A program made the translations under genes and the position numbers. Below, piece by piece: positions 47,253 to 56,984 of a stretch of 64,000 nucleotides of DNA (the stretch's first letter is position 1; every line of letters begins with the position of its first letter). The DNA comes from Acidovorax temperans (lineage in GTDB: Bacteria > Pseudomonadota > Gammaproteobacteria > Burkholderiales > Burkholderiaceae_C): the NCBI RefSeq assembly GCF_006716905.1, contig NZ_VFPV01000001.1, positions 1,428,001-1,492,000 on the forward strand, in the 5' to 3' direction. Under the pieces are notes generated by a model, which saw only the letters and a program-made list of their open reading frames with translations, was not told the DNA's origin and did no database searches.

Positions 47253-48977
47253 ATGATCCGAATCTCTGAAATCCGGCTGCCCTTCACGGTGGCCGAGGCC
47301 CCCGAGGCGCCCCTGCGCGCAGCCGTTTCGCAACTACTGGGCATGCCTGCTGGCGACATCGCGCACCTCCACGTTTTCAAGCGCAGCTTTGACGCCCGCA
47401 AGGCCGACCTGCTGGCCGTCTACATCGTCGATGTCACGCTGATCCAGCCCGAGCGCGAAGCCGCGCTGCTCGCCAGGTTCGCCAGCAACCCGCACATCCA
47501 GCCCACGCCCGACATGGCCTGGCACCCCGTGGGCCAGGCGCCGGCCGACCTGCCCCTGCGCCCGGTGGTGGTGGGCTTTGGCCCCTGCGGCATCTTTGCC
47601 GCGCTGGTGCTGGCGCAAATGGGCTTCAAGCCCATCGTGCTGGAACGCGGCAAGACCGTGCGCGAGCGCACCAAAGACACCTGGGGCCTGTGGCGCAAGC
47701 GCGCGCTCAACCCCGAGAGCAACGTGCAGTTTGGCGAGGGCGGCGCTGGCACCTTCTCGGACGGCAAGCTCTACAGCCAGATCAAAGACCCGCGCCACCT
47801 GGGCCGCAAGGTGATGAACGAGTTCGTCAAAGCCGGCGCACCCGAAGAAATCCTGTACGTCGCCCACCCGCACATCGGTACCTTCAAGCTGGTGAAGGTG
47901 GTGGAGAACCTGCGCGAGCAGATCATTGCGCTGGGCGGCGAGATCCGCTTTGAGCAGCGCGTGACGGACGTGATCGTCGAGAACGATGCCCAAGGCCAGC
48001 GCCACCTGCGCGGCCTGAAAGTGCTGAACCAGGCCACGGGCGAAACCACCGAGCTCGCTGCCTCCCATGTGGTGATGGCGCTGGGCCACAGCTCGCGCGA
48101 CACCTTTGCCATGCTGTACGAGCGCGGCGTGGCCATGGAGGCCAAGCCGTTTTCCATCGGCTTTCGCATCGAGCACCCACAAAGCGTGATCGACCGCGCC
48201 CGCTGGGGCCGCCACGCGGGCCACCCGCTGCTGGGCGCGGCCGACTACAAGCTGGTACACCACGCGCAGAACGGCCGTGCGGTCTACAGCTTCTGCATGT
48301 GCCCCGGAGGCACGGTGGTGGCCGCCACCAGCGAGCCGAACCGCGTGGTGACCAACGGTATGAGCCAGTACTCACGCAACGAACGCAACGCCAACGCGGG
48401 CATGGTGGTGGGCATTGACCCGCGCGACTATCCGCACGACCCCGCTGCGTTCGAGGCCCACCTGGGCCAGACCTATGGCGTGGAGGCGCTGCCTGCCGGG
48501 CAGTTCCACCCGCTGTCGGGCAGCGTGCTGCAGCGCCAGCTCGAATCCAACGCCTTTGTGCTGGGCGGGCGCGACTACAGCGCGCCGGGCCAGCTGGTGG
48601 GCGAGTTCATTGCGGGCAAGCCGTCCACCCAACTGGGCGGTGTGGAGCCTTCATACAAGCCCGGCGTGGCCCTGGGTGACCTGCACGCCGCCTTGCCTGG
48701 CTACGCCATCGAGGCCATGCGCGAAGCCCTGCCCGCGTTTGGCCGCAAGATCAAGGGCTTTGACATGCACGACGCGGTGCTGACGGGGGTGGAAACACGC
48801 ACGTCCTCGCCACTCAAGATCCCGCGGGGCGATAACCTGCAAAGCCTGAACACCGCCGGTCTGTACCCGGCGGGTGAAGGCGCCAGCTACGCGGGCGGCA
48901 TCTTGTCGGCCGGGGTGGACGGCATCAAGGTAGGTGAAGCCGTGGCGCGCAGTCTGCTGGGCACAGGTGCCGCATGA
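47253..48977 (+). CDS. FAD-dependent oxidoreductase (predicted dehydrogenase, NAD(FAD)-utilising)
   Basis: A 574-residue flavoprotein. An ~85-residue N-terminal domain (IRISEIRLPFTVAEAP) precedes the FAD-binding VVVGFGPCGIFAALVLAQMG. Later features are ESNVQFGEGGAGTFSDGKLY, ALGHSSRDTFAMLYERGV and the C-terminal TAGLYPAGEGASYAGGILSA. This is the widespread uncharacterised dehydrogenase family COG2509. Start chosen at the ATG at 47253. Its stop overlaps the next gene by 4 bp. No substrate can be inferred. Confidence 0.88.
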   Translation: MIRISEIRLPFTVAEAPEAPLRAAVSQLLGMPAGDIAHLHVFKRSFDARKADLLAVYIVDVTLIQPEREAALLARFASNPHIQPTPDMAWHPVGQAPADLPLRPVVVGFGPCGIFAALVLAQMGFKPIVLERGKTVRERTKDTWGLWRKRALNPESNVQFGEGGAGTFSDGKLYSQIKDPRHLGRKVMNEFVKAGAPEEILYVAHPHIGTFKLVKVVENLREQIIALGGEIRFEQRVTDVIVENDAQGQRHLRGLKVLNQATGETTELAASHVVMALGHSSRDTFAMLYERGVAMEAKPFSIGFRIEHPQSVIDRARWGRHAGHPLLGAADYKLVHHAQNGRAVYSFCMCPGGTVVAATSEPNRVVTNGMSQYSRNERNANAGMVVGIDPRDYPHDPAAFEAHLGQTYGVEALPAGQFHPLSGSVLQRQLESNAFVLGGRDYSAPGQLVGEFIAGKPSTQLGGVEPSYKPGVALGDLHAALPGYAIEAMREALPAFGRKIKGFDMHDAVLTGVETRTSSPLKIPRGDNLQSLNTAGLYPAGEGASYAGGILSAGVDGIKVGEAVARSLLGTGAA

Positions 48978-49522
48978 CAGTCGCGCCCCTGCAACGCCCC
49001 AGCAAGGCACAGTTTGCCACCGCCGCACTGGCCATGGCGGTGGTGGTGCTGGCCTCCAACATCCTGGTGCAGTTCCCCATCAACGACTGGCTGACCTGGG
49101 GCGCCATCACCTACCCGGTGGCCTTCCTGGTGAGCGAGCTGGTCAACCGCGCCCATGGGCCAGCGCAGGCCCGGCGCGTGGCCTGGGTGGGGTTTGCCGC
49201 AGCCGTGGCGGCATCGCTGGTGCTGGCACCCGCGCGCATTGCCGTAGCCTCAGGCACCGCCTTTTTGCTGTCGCAATGGCTGGACATTGGTGTGTTTGAC
49301 CGGTTGCGGCATGCCACCTGGTGGCGCGCTCCGCTGGTGGCCACCTTGCTGGCTGCGGTGCTGGACACCGCCGTGTTCTGGAGCATTGCCTTTGCGGGCA
49401 CCGAGGACCCCTGGGTGACCTGGGCACTGGGCGACCTGGCCGTGAAGCTGGCACTGGGCGTGGCGCTGCTGCTGCCGTTTCGCCTGTTCATCGGCCGCCA
49501 GCTGGCACAGCGCGCCGCCTGA
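48974..49522 (+). CDS. Queuosine precursor transporter (VUT/YhhQ family)
   Basis: A 182-residue membrane protein with about six helices. ASNILVQFPINDWLTWGAIT, YPVAFLVSELVNRAHG and FLLSQWLDIGVFDRLR match the VUT/YhhQ family, which imports preQ0 or preQ1 for tRNA queuosine. The start overlaps the oxidoreductase stop (ATGA). No que genes are nearby and no preQ1 riboswitch was recognised. Confidence 0.85.
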   Translation: MTVAPLQRPSKAQFATAALAMAVVVLASNILVQFPINDWLTWGAITYPVAFLVSELVNRAHGPAQARRVAWVGFAAAVAASLVLAPARIAVASGTAFLLSQWLDIGVFDRLRHATWWRAPLVATLLAAVLDTAVFWSIAFAGTEDPWVTWALGDLAVKLALGVALLLPFRLFIGRQLAQRAA

Positions 49523-49714
49523 CGGGCCACCGCGCCGCGTTCACGCGGACGTGGCTGCGGGGAGGCGGAGCACTGGTGCGGCCGCACCGCGCCCCTCTCT
49601 TGACTTGAATCAACCCGCCCGCCGGGCCGCGCGCAACACTTGGGGTCTGCGCGCATCTCGCTGAAGTGGCCTTCGGCGGATCGCTCCCGTGCCTTCACAA
49701 ACCGGAGTTGTTCC

Positions 49715-51229
49715 ATGTCTTCCAGCGCGCCCAGTGCAACCCCCGCCGCCCCTTCGGGCAGTCTCTCCAAACGGCTCGGCCTGGTCGGCGCGGTGCTCGC
49801 GCTGATACTGGTGCTGGCGCTGCCCACCCCGGCAGGCTTGCCCTTGGCGGGGCAGACGATGCTGGCCATTTTGGCGTTCGCTGTGATCGTGTGGATGACC
49901 GAGGCGCTCGAATATTCGGCAAGCGCGGTGGTGATTGCTGCGCTGATGGTGTTTTTGCTGGCCTATGCGCCCAGCGTAGCCAAGCCCGACGGGCCGGACA
50001 TGGGCACCGGCGCGGCGCTGAACCTCGCGCTTTCGGGCTTTGCCAACAGTGCCGTGGCACTGGTGGCAGCGGCGTGCTTTATCGCATCGGCCATGACGGC
50101 CACCGGGCTTGATCGGCGCATTGCGCTCACGGTGCTGTCGAAAGTAGGGGCCAAGACGCACCACATCGTGATCGGCGCCATGGTGGTGGGCTTTCTGTTG
50201 TCGTTCATCGTGCCCAGCACCACGGCCCGCGTGGCCTGCCTCATGCCGATCATGATGGGCTTCGTGCTCGCCTTCAAGGTGGACCGCAAGAGCCGCTTTG
50301 CCGCCCTGCTGGTCATCACCACGGCGCAAACCGCCAGCATCTGGAACGTGGGCATCAAGACGGCTGCCGCACAAAACATGGTGGCCATCGGCTTCATCGA
50401 AAAGCAGCTGGGCGCCCAGATCACCTGGGGTGAATGGTTTGTGGCAGCGGCCCCGTTTGCCGGGCTGATGACGGTGGCGCTGTTCTTCATCATGACGCGC
50501 ATGATGGAGCCCGAGATGAAGGAAATTGCAGGCGGCCAGGAGACCATTCGCCAGCAACTGGCCGAGCTGGGCCCCATGACGCTGAACCAATGGAAACTGC
50601 TGGCGGTGGTGCTGGTGCTGCTGGGGTTCTGGTCCACCGAAAAGGTGCTGCACAACTTTGACACCACCTCCACCACCATCGCCGCCGTGGCGCTGATGCT
50701 GTTCCCACGCATCGGCGTGATGGACTGGAAGCAGTCGCAAAAGGGCTTCCCCTGGGGCACCGTGGTGCTGTTTGCCGTGGGCATCAGCGTGGGGTCTGCG
50801 CTGCTGCAGACCAAGGCCGCTGGCTGGCTGGCGCAGCTCATTGTGAGCAACCTTGGCCTGCAAATGGCCTCGGCCTTCGTGATTCTGATGCTGCTGTCGG
50901 CCTTCCTGATTGTCATCCACCTGGGCTTCGCCAGCGCCACGGCCCTGGCGTCCACCATGATCCCGATCGTCATCAGCGTGCTGTCCACCGTGCAAACGCC
51001 GGGCATCAACATCGTGGGCATGACGATGATCCTGCAGTTCGTGGTGAGCTTCGGCTTCATCCTGCCGGTGAACGCACCGCAGAACATGATTGCCTACGGC
51101 ACCGACACCTTCGAGGCGCGCGACTTCGTGCGCACCGGCATCGTGATCACGCTGGCGGCGGTGGTTCTGCTGGTGGTATTTGCGCTGACCTACTGGCCCT
51201 GGCTGGGGCTGATGGTGAACCGCGCCTGA
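49715..51229 (+). CDS. DASS-family (SLC13-like) anion permease
   Basis: A 504-residue sodium-coupled dicarboxylate/sulfate-type transporter with about 12-13 membrane segments. SNx-like family elements are seen as [39 protein letters not shown] in the first half and [20 protein letters not shown] in the second. The ATG at 49715 follows CCGGAG. No regulator or enzyme is beside it, so the substrate is open. Its last 83 bp overlap the convergent end of the chemoreceptor pseudogene. Confidence 0.92.
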   Translation: MSSSAPSATPAAPSGSLSKRLGLVGAVLALILVLALPTPAGLPLAGQTMLAILAFAVIVWMTEALEYSASAVVIAALMVFLLAYAPSVAKPDGPDMGTGAALNLALSGFANSAVALVAAACFIASAMTATGLDRRIALTVLSKVGAKTHHIVIGAMVVGFLLSFIVPSTTARVACLMPIMMGFVLAFKVDRKSRFAALLVITTAQTASIWNVGIKTAAAQNMVAIGFIEKQLGAQITWGEWFVAAAPFAGLMTVALFFIMTRMMEPEMKEIAGGQETIRQQLAELGPMTLNQWKLLAVVLVLLGFWSTEKVLHNFDTTSTTIAAVALMLFPRIGVMDWKQSQKGFPWGTVVLFAVGISVGSALLQTKAAGWLAQLIVSNLGLQMASAFVILMLLSAFLIVIHLGFASATALASTMIPIVISVLSTVQTPGINIVGMTMILQFVVSFGFILPVNAPQNMIAYGTDTFEARDFVRTGIVITLAAVVLLVVFALTYWPWLGLMVNRA

Positions 51230-52056
51230 TAGGGCGAATTGACCGCAGCGCCTTGAGTACACCTGCCGCAGCGGGCAGGCGGAAGGCCTCTACCAAACCT
51301 GCCAGCTGCTGCGCCTGCACTCGCAAGCCCTGCGCAGCGGCGGAGGATTCCTCCACCAGCGCGGCATTCTGCTGGGTCATCTGGTCAAGCTGAGATACAG
51401 CTTCGCTCACCTGGCTCAGGCCCGTGGTCTGTTCGCGGGCGGCAGTGCTGATCTCGCCAATGATCGTGGCCACCTGCTGCACCGATTGAACAATCTCGCC
51501 CATGGTGCCGCCGGCAGCGTGGACCAGTTGGGTGCTTTCGTCCACCTGCCGCACGCTGTCGCTGATCAACCCACCGATCTTCTTGGCCGCCGTGGCCGAG
51601 CGCTGCGCCAAGCTGCGCACCTCGCTGGCCACCACGGCAAAGCCCCGGCCTTGCTCACCGGCCCGCGCCGCTTCAACCGCCGCATTCAGTGCCAGGATAT
51701 TGGTCTGGAACGCAATACCGTCAATCACGCTGGTGATGTCCGCAATGCGGCGCGACGACAGTGCGATACCGTCCATGGTGCCCACCACACGATCCACAGC
51801 GTCACGGCCGCGCTGGGCAACGCTGCTGGCATCCGTGGCCAGGGTGTTGGCCTGTACAGCCGCATCAGCACTGTGCCGCACGGTGGCCAGGAGTTCCTCC
51901 ATGCTCGCAGCGATCTCTTCAAGGTTGGAGGCCGTCTGCTCGGTACGCGCCGACAGATCGCTGTTGCCTGCAGCTATCTCGCTGCTGGCGCCCGCTACCG
52001 ACGTACTGGCCTGGCGCATGCCCACCACCAACTCCGCCAGGCGCGCCTGCATGCCC
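51147..52056 (-). pseudogene. Methyl-accepting chemotaxis protein, C-terminal part (cut off by IS200 copy B)
   Basis: About 300 codons of a chemoreceptor signalling domain: [20 protein letters not shown], the hairpin tip [26 protein letters not shown] (shown in two parts) and [20 protein letters not shown]. It ends in a long Pro/Ser-rich tail that overlaps the DASS gene by 83 bp. The HAMP and sensory parts lie on the far side of the IS insertion (54194-54950). It has no promoter of its own here and is probably not made. Confidence 0.9.
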
Positions 52057-52122
52057 GGTAACCATCCCCCGGCAAAGCCGGGGGCATTCGGGATGTGAGC
52101 CGCTCAAAGCGGCTGTAAGGGG

Positions 52123-53578
52123 CATCCCTTTCAAGGTCTTGTCCCCGCAGCCTGTTTGAGGACACGAGCGGTGGACAGCTGCTTGCGAGCCACAGCGCCA
52201 GCCACGTATCCCCCAGGCTTTTCCTTCTTGGGGCCGCGCTTGGCCGTGGCAACACTGCGCGGGTTGACCGTCCCTGCCAGGCGCAGCAGATGCTGCGCAA
52301 CCTCCGCGCTTGACGCCTCGCACCACGATTGCCACACCTCAGATGGCAGCGCGATGAGCATGCCCTGGTAGTCGCTGGCCACATGCACGCCCAGGTGATA
52401 GGTCGAGACATCCAGACCAGGCGCTCGCTCGCAGTGCGCCTGCTCCACGCAGCGCTTGAGTAGCGCCAACACGTTGAACGCCAGCACTGCTGCAGCAAAC
52501 CCCAACAGCGCCGCACGCGGGTGGCCCAAGGTCCGGATCTCGCTGTGCAGCACCGATTCGAGCCGTCCGAACAAGCCCTCGATGCGCCAGCGCTTGCGGT
52601 ACAACTGCGCAATGGTGGCCGCGTCGATGCTCGCCGGCAGGTTGCTCCACAAGGCAATGCTTTGGTCACCCGCTTCGGTGGGCGCCTGCAACTGGATCTC
52701 GATGCGGCGCCAGGACGGCGGGGCGAGCACCGTCTCCTGGGTGGCCGCCAGCTCAATGGCTTGCTCACGCACCTGCCCGGTCTCTGTTGGCACGGCTTCG
52801 CTCCAGGGGCCGGTATTGTCCAACTTCGGGTGCCTGGCGTGCTCACGCACGATAAAGCCCGCTTGGCGCTGTTGCCAGCCCTGCAGCAGGGTGCGGGTGC
52901 AGAAGTGGCGGTCGGCGATCCACACCTGGCCCTGCTGGGCCTGCTGCAGCAAGGTGGCCGCGCCTACGCGCTCGCTCTCGTGCGCGTCCTCGCAGGCCAG
53001 GATGTCCGTGACCAGGGCGCTGTCGGGGTCGTAGACCACCAGCGTGTGGCCCGGCATGGCCGCTCCCCGGTGCGAGCGCAGTGGCGCCAGGCGTTTGTCA
53101 CTGGCTGGCAAATGGTTGCCATCGAGAATGCGCAGTTGCCAGCCCTGTAGGCTGGGCTGGCTGCCTACCGCAGCAACCACCGGCTGCAGGCGCGCCGCGC
53201 TGCCTTGCACCAGTGCCCGCAGCACCTGGGGCTCTGTGCGCTTGACCTTGTCGTACAGCGCCGCCAGCGTGACGGGCAACTGCGCCATCTTCTTGGCCGC
53301 CGCGTGCAGCGAGGGGCGCAGCCCCAGGCTCACCAGCATCATCAGCTCCACCACGCTGGAGAACAGCAACTCGCGTGGATATTGGCGTTGGCGGCTGGTC
53401 TGGAACACTTCATCCACCCAGCACGCCGGCAAGGCATGCTCCAACGCCACCCGGGTCATCACGCTCACCGGCGCATGGCTCTCAAACCTCTCCAAGACTT
53501 CTTTCCACATCCGCAGTTCTCCCTCTGTGGGGCGAAGGTTACTGCTGCGGGAGCAGGGACAACACCTTGAAAGGGATG
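52123..53578 (-). mobile_element. IS4-family insertion sequence (1456 bp) with 11-bp target duplication
   Basis: Terminal inverted repeats start CATCCCTTTCAAGGT and match at both ends for about 23 bp with one mismatch. The target sequence GCTGTAAGGGG is present on both sides (52112-52122 and 53579-53589), as expected for the IS4 group. It carries one transposase gene. It landed within IS200 copy B, so it came later. Confidence 0.95.
52131..53510 (-). CDS. IS4-family transposase
   Basis: A 459-residue DDE transposase. The start is the ATG at 53510 (MWKEVLERFESHAPVS), which lies within the element; a longer frame would start outside it. Catalytic positions are D in RILDGNHLPASD, D in VWIADRHFCTR and E in QLYRKRWRIEGLFGRLE, the last matching the IS4 YREK signature. 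The gene is complete and ends 8 bp from the left inverted repeat end, so the element may still be active. Confidence 0.95.
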   Translation of the reverse strand: MWKEVLERFESHAPVSVMTRVALEHALPACWVDEVFQTSRQRQYPRELLFSSVVELMMLVSLGLRPSLHAAAKKMAQLPVTLAALYDKVKRTEPQVLRALVQGSAARLQPVVAAVGSQPSLQGWQLRILDGNHLPASDKRLAPLRSHRGAAMPGHTLVVYDPDSALVTDILACEDAHESERVGAATLLQQAQQGQVWIADRHFCTRTLLQGWQQRQAGFIVREHARHPKLDNTGPWSEAVPTETGQVREQAIELAATQETVLAPPSWRRIEIQLQAPTEAGDQSIALWSNLPASIDAATIAQLYRKRWRIEGLFGRLESVLHSEIRTLGHPRAALLGFAAAVLAFNVLALLKRCVEQAHCERAPGLDVSTYHLGVHVASDYQGMLIALPSEVWQSWCEASSAEVAQHLLRLAGTVNPRSVATAKRGPKKEKPGGYVAGAVARKQLSTARVLKQAAGTRP

Positions 53579-53635
53579 GCTGTAAGGGGTCGCTAACGCG
53601 GCCCCTCATTCTTGGGGCCACCTATCGGTGGCTAC

Positions 53636-54067
53636 TCACCTCCATAGACCGAGTTGGTCCAACCTCTCGTCTTCCTTCTCCTGGTTTCGGATGTACTCCC
53701 GTATCACCGCTTCGTCGCGTCCCACCGTCGAGACGAAGTACCCTCGCGCCCAGAAGTGCTGACCCACGAAGTTGCGCTTTCGCTCTCCGTACACCCGCGC
53801 AAGGTGGATTGCGCTCTTGCCTTTGATAAAGCCCACCACCTGCGACACCGAGTACTTCGGTGGGATCGACAGCATCATGTGCACGTGATCGGGCATCAGA
53901 TGCCCCTCTTCAACCCTGCATTCCTTTTGCGCGGCCAACTTTCTGAATACCTCACCCAGGTGTTCGCGTAGCTGCTTGTACAGCGTTCGCCTTCGACACT
54001 TGGGGATGAAGACCACGTGATATTTGCAATCCCAGGCCGTGTGACTCAAACTTTCATACTTGTCCAT
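53636..54067 (-). CDS. tnpA: IS200/IS605-family transposase TnpA, copy B
   Basis: The 143-residue product is identical to copy A, with the HUH pair H61 and H63 and the nucleophile Y125. The IS4-family element lies outside this gene, close to the 3' end of the IS200 unit, so the protein is intact but one DNA end of its element is separated. Confidence 0.95.
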   Translation of the reverse strand: MDKYESLSHTAWDCKYHVVFIPKCRRRTLYKQLREHLGEVFRKLAAQKECRVEEGHLMPDHVHMMLSIPPKYSVSQVVGFIKGKSAIHLARVYGERKRNFVGQHFWARGYFVSTVGRDEAVIREYIRNQEKEDERLDQLGLWR

Positions 54068-54193
54068 CGTGTTTCTTCCTTTCGTTTGCTTGGCGGCTCA
54101 CGATTGAAAGTCTCTACGGTGGACAACCTCCTGAAAAGTCAAACTTCTACTGCCTCCCCGGCAGAGCCGGGGGGCCTCCTTTTGGTAGCTAGG

Positions 54194-54950
54194 CGCGCCA
54201 ACAGGGCACGCAGTTCGTCCCGGCTGCCCGTTTGCGGCTCGGGCACAGCCGAGGTGAGGTCACCTTCGGCAATGCGATCGGTCACTTCGGTGGCATGGGC
54301 CAGAGGCCGCAGAATGGAACGCGACAGCAGCCAAGCACAGGCCAGACTGAGCAACAGGCCCACCAGCGAGCCCGCCGCCAGCAGCGTGTGCCTTGGCGTT
54401 CGCTGCGCGCGGCGGCCTCACGGGCCTCTGCCACGCGCTGGCGCTGGAATTCGGCCAGCTTGTTCACCGCCGCCGCATAGGCATCAGCCGCAGGCCGCAG
54501 CTGGTTGGCAATGGCGTCCGGCGGCAAAGCCTCGCTGGCCTTGCGGCGCGTTACGAGGTCATCCCGCACCGTGCGAAAGCCATTGCCAGCCTTGTCGATG
54601 GCGTCGAATAGCGCCTGAGACTCCGCATCTGCCGCCAGCTCATCCAGGCGCTTGCGCACTTCAGAGGAACGGACCGAGGTGGTTTTGCGGTCGGCTTCGA
54701 TGCGCGCGGCGTAAGCTGGGTTGTCGATCTCTAACAGCGTTTCCGCGCGGGCGGAGCTGAGCACCACGATCGCGTGCAGTTAACGCGCCAGCAATGCGCG
54801 CTCGGACGATGCACCGCCCAGGTCATCCGCAATGTCCTGCAAGCCCGCCAGTCGCCAGATGCCTACCGCTGCCGACAGGGACATGACGAGACAGACCACT
54901 CCAAAAGCCAGGGCCAAGCGGACTGCAACACGTGCGTGGGAGATAGACAT
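54194..54950 (-). pseudogene. Methyl-accepting chemotaxis protein, N-terminal part (nonsense and frameshift)
   Basis: The 5' half of the chemoreceptor gene. It starts at the ATG at 54950 (MSISHARVAVRLALAFGVVC), with a signal-anchor helix. A TAA at 54780-54782 stops it after about 56 codons, where the frame otherwise continues as LHAIVVLSSARAETLLEIDN. Near 54386-54390 an extra AC pair (ACACG for ACG) shifts the frame between the sensory helix and the second membrane segment and HAMP domain (SLACAWLLSRSILRPLAHAT). It is then cut by IS200 copy B. So there are three separate lesions. Confidence 0.88.
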
Positions 54951-55089
54951 GGGGGTTCTCGTGAGGAAGAAATGAAAATCGCGGCCTTACCGGTGCGGCC
55001 GCTACCGAAGTGATATCGACAAATGGTGACGAACCCTTGAACGAACCGACACCAGCTTGCCACTGCGCGCGCGAGAGCAGCCCCAAAAC

Positions 55090-55122
55090 AAAAAAGCCGC
55101 CGCAGTACCAGACTGCGGCGGC
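55090..55122 (-). terminator. Rho-independent terminator after htpX
   Basis: GCCGCCGCAGT pairs with ACTGCGGCGGC around a short loop, then TTTTTTG on the minus strand. It lies about 32 bp after the htpX stop. Confidence 0.9.
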
Positions 55123-55153
55123 CTTGAGGCCCGAGAAGGCGTTGCGCCGGTCG

Positions 55154-56029
55154 TTATTGCTGCGCGTTTTGCAGGGCGGCAATGCGCTCTTCAATGGGTG
55201 GGTGGGTGCTGAACAGCTTGCCAATGCCACCGACAATGCCCATGGCGGCCACGCTCTTGGGCAGTTCGCCGGGGTGCATGCCGCCCAGGCGGGCCAGGGC
55301 GTTGATCATGGGCTGACGGCGGCCCATCAGCTGGGCTGCACCGGCGTCGGCGCGGAATTCACGCTGGCGACTGAACCAGGCCACGATGATCGCAGCCAGG
55401 AAGCCCAGCACGATGTCGAGCACGATGGTGGTCACGTAGTAACCGATGCCGGGGCCGGAGCTTTCCTCGTCGTTCTTGCGCAGGAAGCTGTCCACTGCAT
55501 AGCCAATGACGCGCGACAGGAACACCACGAAGGTGTTCATCACACCCTGGATCAGCGTCATGGTCACCATGTCGCCGTTGGCGATGTGGGCCACTTCGTG
55601 GCCGATCACGGCCTCGATTTCTTCGCGGGTCATGCCTTGCAGCAGGCCGGTGGACACGGCCACCAGCGCCGAGTTCTTGAACGCGCCCGTGGCAAAGGCA
55701 TTGGGGTCGCCTTCAAAGATGCCGACTTCGGGCATGCCGATGCCCGCCTTGTCGGCAAACTTGCGCACGGTCTCGACGATCCAGCGCTCGTCGGGCGAGC
55801 CGGAGCCGTCGATCACGCGCACGCCCGAGGTCCACTTGGCCATGGGCTTGCTGATGAGCAGCGAGATGATGGCGCCGCCAAAGCCCATGACCAGCGCGAA
55901 GCCCAGCAGCGCGCCCAGGTTCAGGCCGTTGGCGGTGAGATAGCGGTTTACACCCAGCAGGCTGGCCACCACCCCAAGCACCAGCACGACGGCCAGGTTG
56001 GTCAGTACAAATAACAAGATCCGTTTCAT
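55154..56029 (-). CDS. htpX: Membrane protease HtpX
   Basis: HtpX is an M48 zinc protease of the inner membrane that removes damaged membrane proteins. The 291-residue product has two N-terminal membrane segments ([18 protein letters not shown] and [20 protein letters not shown]), the zinc site [15 protein letters not shown], two more hydrophobic segments, and the third ligand E in [14 protein letters not shown]. Ends with the conserved [13 protein letters not shown]. Single-gene unit with terminator. Confidence 0.97.
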   Translation of the reverse strand: MKRILLFVLTNLAVVLVLGVVASLLGVNRYLTANGLNLGALLGFALVMGFGGAIISLLISKPMAKWTSGVRVIDGSGSPDERWIVETVRKFADKAGIGMPEVGIFEGDPNAFATGAFKNSALVAVSTGLLQGMTREEIEAVIGHEVAHIANGDMVTMTLIQGVMNTFVVFLSRVIGYAVDSFLRKNDEESSGPGIGYYVTTIVLDIVLGFLAAIIVAWFSRQREFRADAGAAQLMGRRQPMINALARLGGMHPGELPKSVAAMGIVGGIGKLFSTHPPIEERIAALQNAQQ

Positions 56030-56246
56030 GTTCTCTCCGTGGGGTCAACAACAAGTGTTTGTTCGCTCATGTGGGGGCTGGTTCCGTGCAGTTCAAGCAT
56101 GGATGGCAGGATTGCCGGCCCGCCGCCCCTTCATGGACGCGATTGCATCGCGCTATGGTAGGGGCAAACTCACTGCAGGCCTTATCACACAGGCCATGGC
56201 GGGAATTACACCGCCTGCCCAGGATGTGGCCCTGGCTGGTGTCTGC

Positions 56247-56984
56247 TCACCGGGGCGGGCGAAACACCTGGGCGTCTGCGTAAAACTCCGGCGCTTCGTT
56301 GCCCGGCCACCAGCCTGGCACCCCCAGCACCGGCAGGGGTGCGAAAGGCTTGGCATCCCAGGGCTGGGGCTGCATGGCCTGCGCCAGCCAGCCATCCAAA
56401 GCAGCTATGGATTTTATAGCTTGCGGCGCTTGATAGACGTGCGCTACCATCGGTTTTCGTGGTGAAACCAGCTTTTCCAGCAGGGCGTGGCCGAACAGCA
56501 ACAGCCGAGCCTCGGCCCACAAAGGGCGCAGCTCGATGAAAAGGCGCTGCCAGTCCCGCGCGCGCAGGGCCTGCCACAGCGCAGCGGGCGCTTGCAGCAG
56601 AGCCCCGTTTTCATCAAACACCGTGAGCGCGTCACGCAGCGGACCGCGCACCGCGCCCACGCCGTCTTGCGCAATCGCCTGGGCCTGCAGTTCGTTGATG
56701 CGCCGCTTGGCCTGCGGAAATTCCAGCCACACCAGGCCGTTGAAAAAATCGTGCAGGTTGTCGCGCGTGGGCACGCAGCGGGTGTCCCAGATGAATTGTT
56801 CGTAGGCCTGCCCCTCGGGCAGATCGCTCTGGGGCACAAAACGCACCGGAGCGGGGGCGGCTGAAAGCGCGGCATGCACTGGCACACCGGCCGCTTGCAG
56901 CGCAGCCGCCAGAGGCTCTCCCCGGGTCTGCCAGGGCTGCAGCCAGGGGGCAGCCCAGTCGATGCGCTCTACACCAGGCGCCAC
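56247..56984 (-). CDS. DUF3025 family protein
   Basis: A 245-residue member of an uncharacterised proteobacterial family. Typical parts are [40 protein letters not shown] and [13 protein letters not shown] chose the GTG at 56984, which overlaps the pyrC end by 16 bp and gives [15 protein letters not shown] palindromic repeat copy (56398-56456) lies in frame and encodes [19 protein letters not shown]. Function unknown; probably co-transcribed with pyrC. Confidence 0.85.
   Translation of the reverse strand: MAPGVERIDWAAPWLQPWQTRGEPLAAALQAAGVPVHAALSAAPAPVRFVPQSDLPEGQAYEQFIWDTRCVPTRDNLHDFFNGLVWLEFPQAKRRINELQAQAIAQDGVGAVRGPLRDALTVFDENGALLQAPAALWQALRARDWQRLFIELRPLWAEARLLLFGHALLEKLVSPRKPMVAHVYQAPQAIKSIAALDGWLAQAMQPQPWDAKPFAPLPVLGVPGWWPGNEAPEFYADAQVFRPPR
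56398..56456 (+). repeat. Palindromic repeat copy inside the DUF3025 gene
   Basis: The plus strand has AAAGCAGCTATGGATTTTAT, AGCTTGCGGCGCTTGATAG, then GTGCGCTACCATCGGTTTT. The gene is read on the other strand. Confidence 0.7.

Larger units (their letters stand above)
52057..54193 (-). mobile_element. IS200/IS605-family element, copy B, split by an IS4-family insertion
   Basis: The outer ends are those of copy A. Removing the nested 1456-bp element and one 11-bp duplication leaves exactly 670 bp, the size of copy A, so the two copies are colinear. The insertion lies in the tip-distal end region away from tnpA, so tnpA is intact. The element sits inside the chemoreceptor gene between the HAMP region and the signalling domain and made no target duplication. 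Confidence 0.9.

Noticed and set aside
54990-55060. Sigma-28 promoter for the chemoreceptor pseudogene
   Set aside because: A GTCGATAT block resembles the -10 element, but the spacing to a TCAA -35 candidate is off, so I do not list it.
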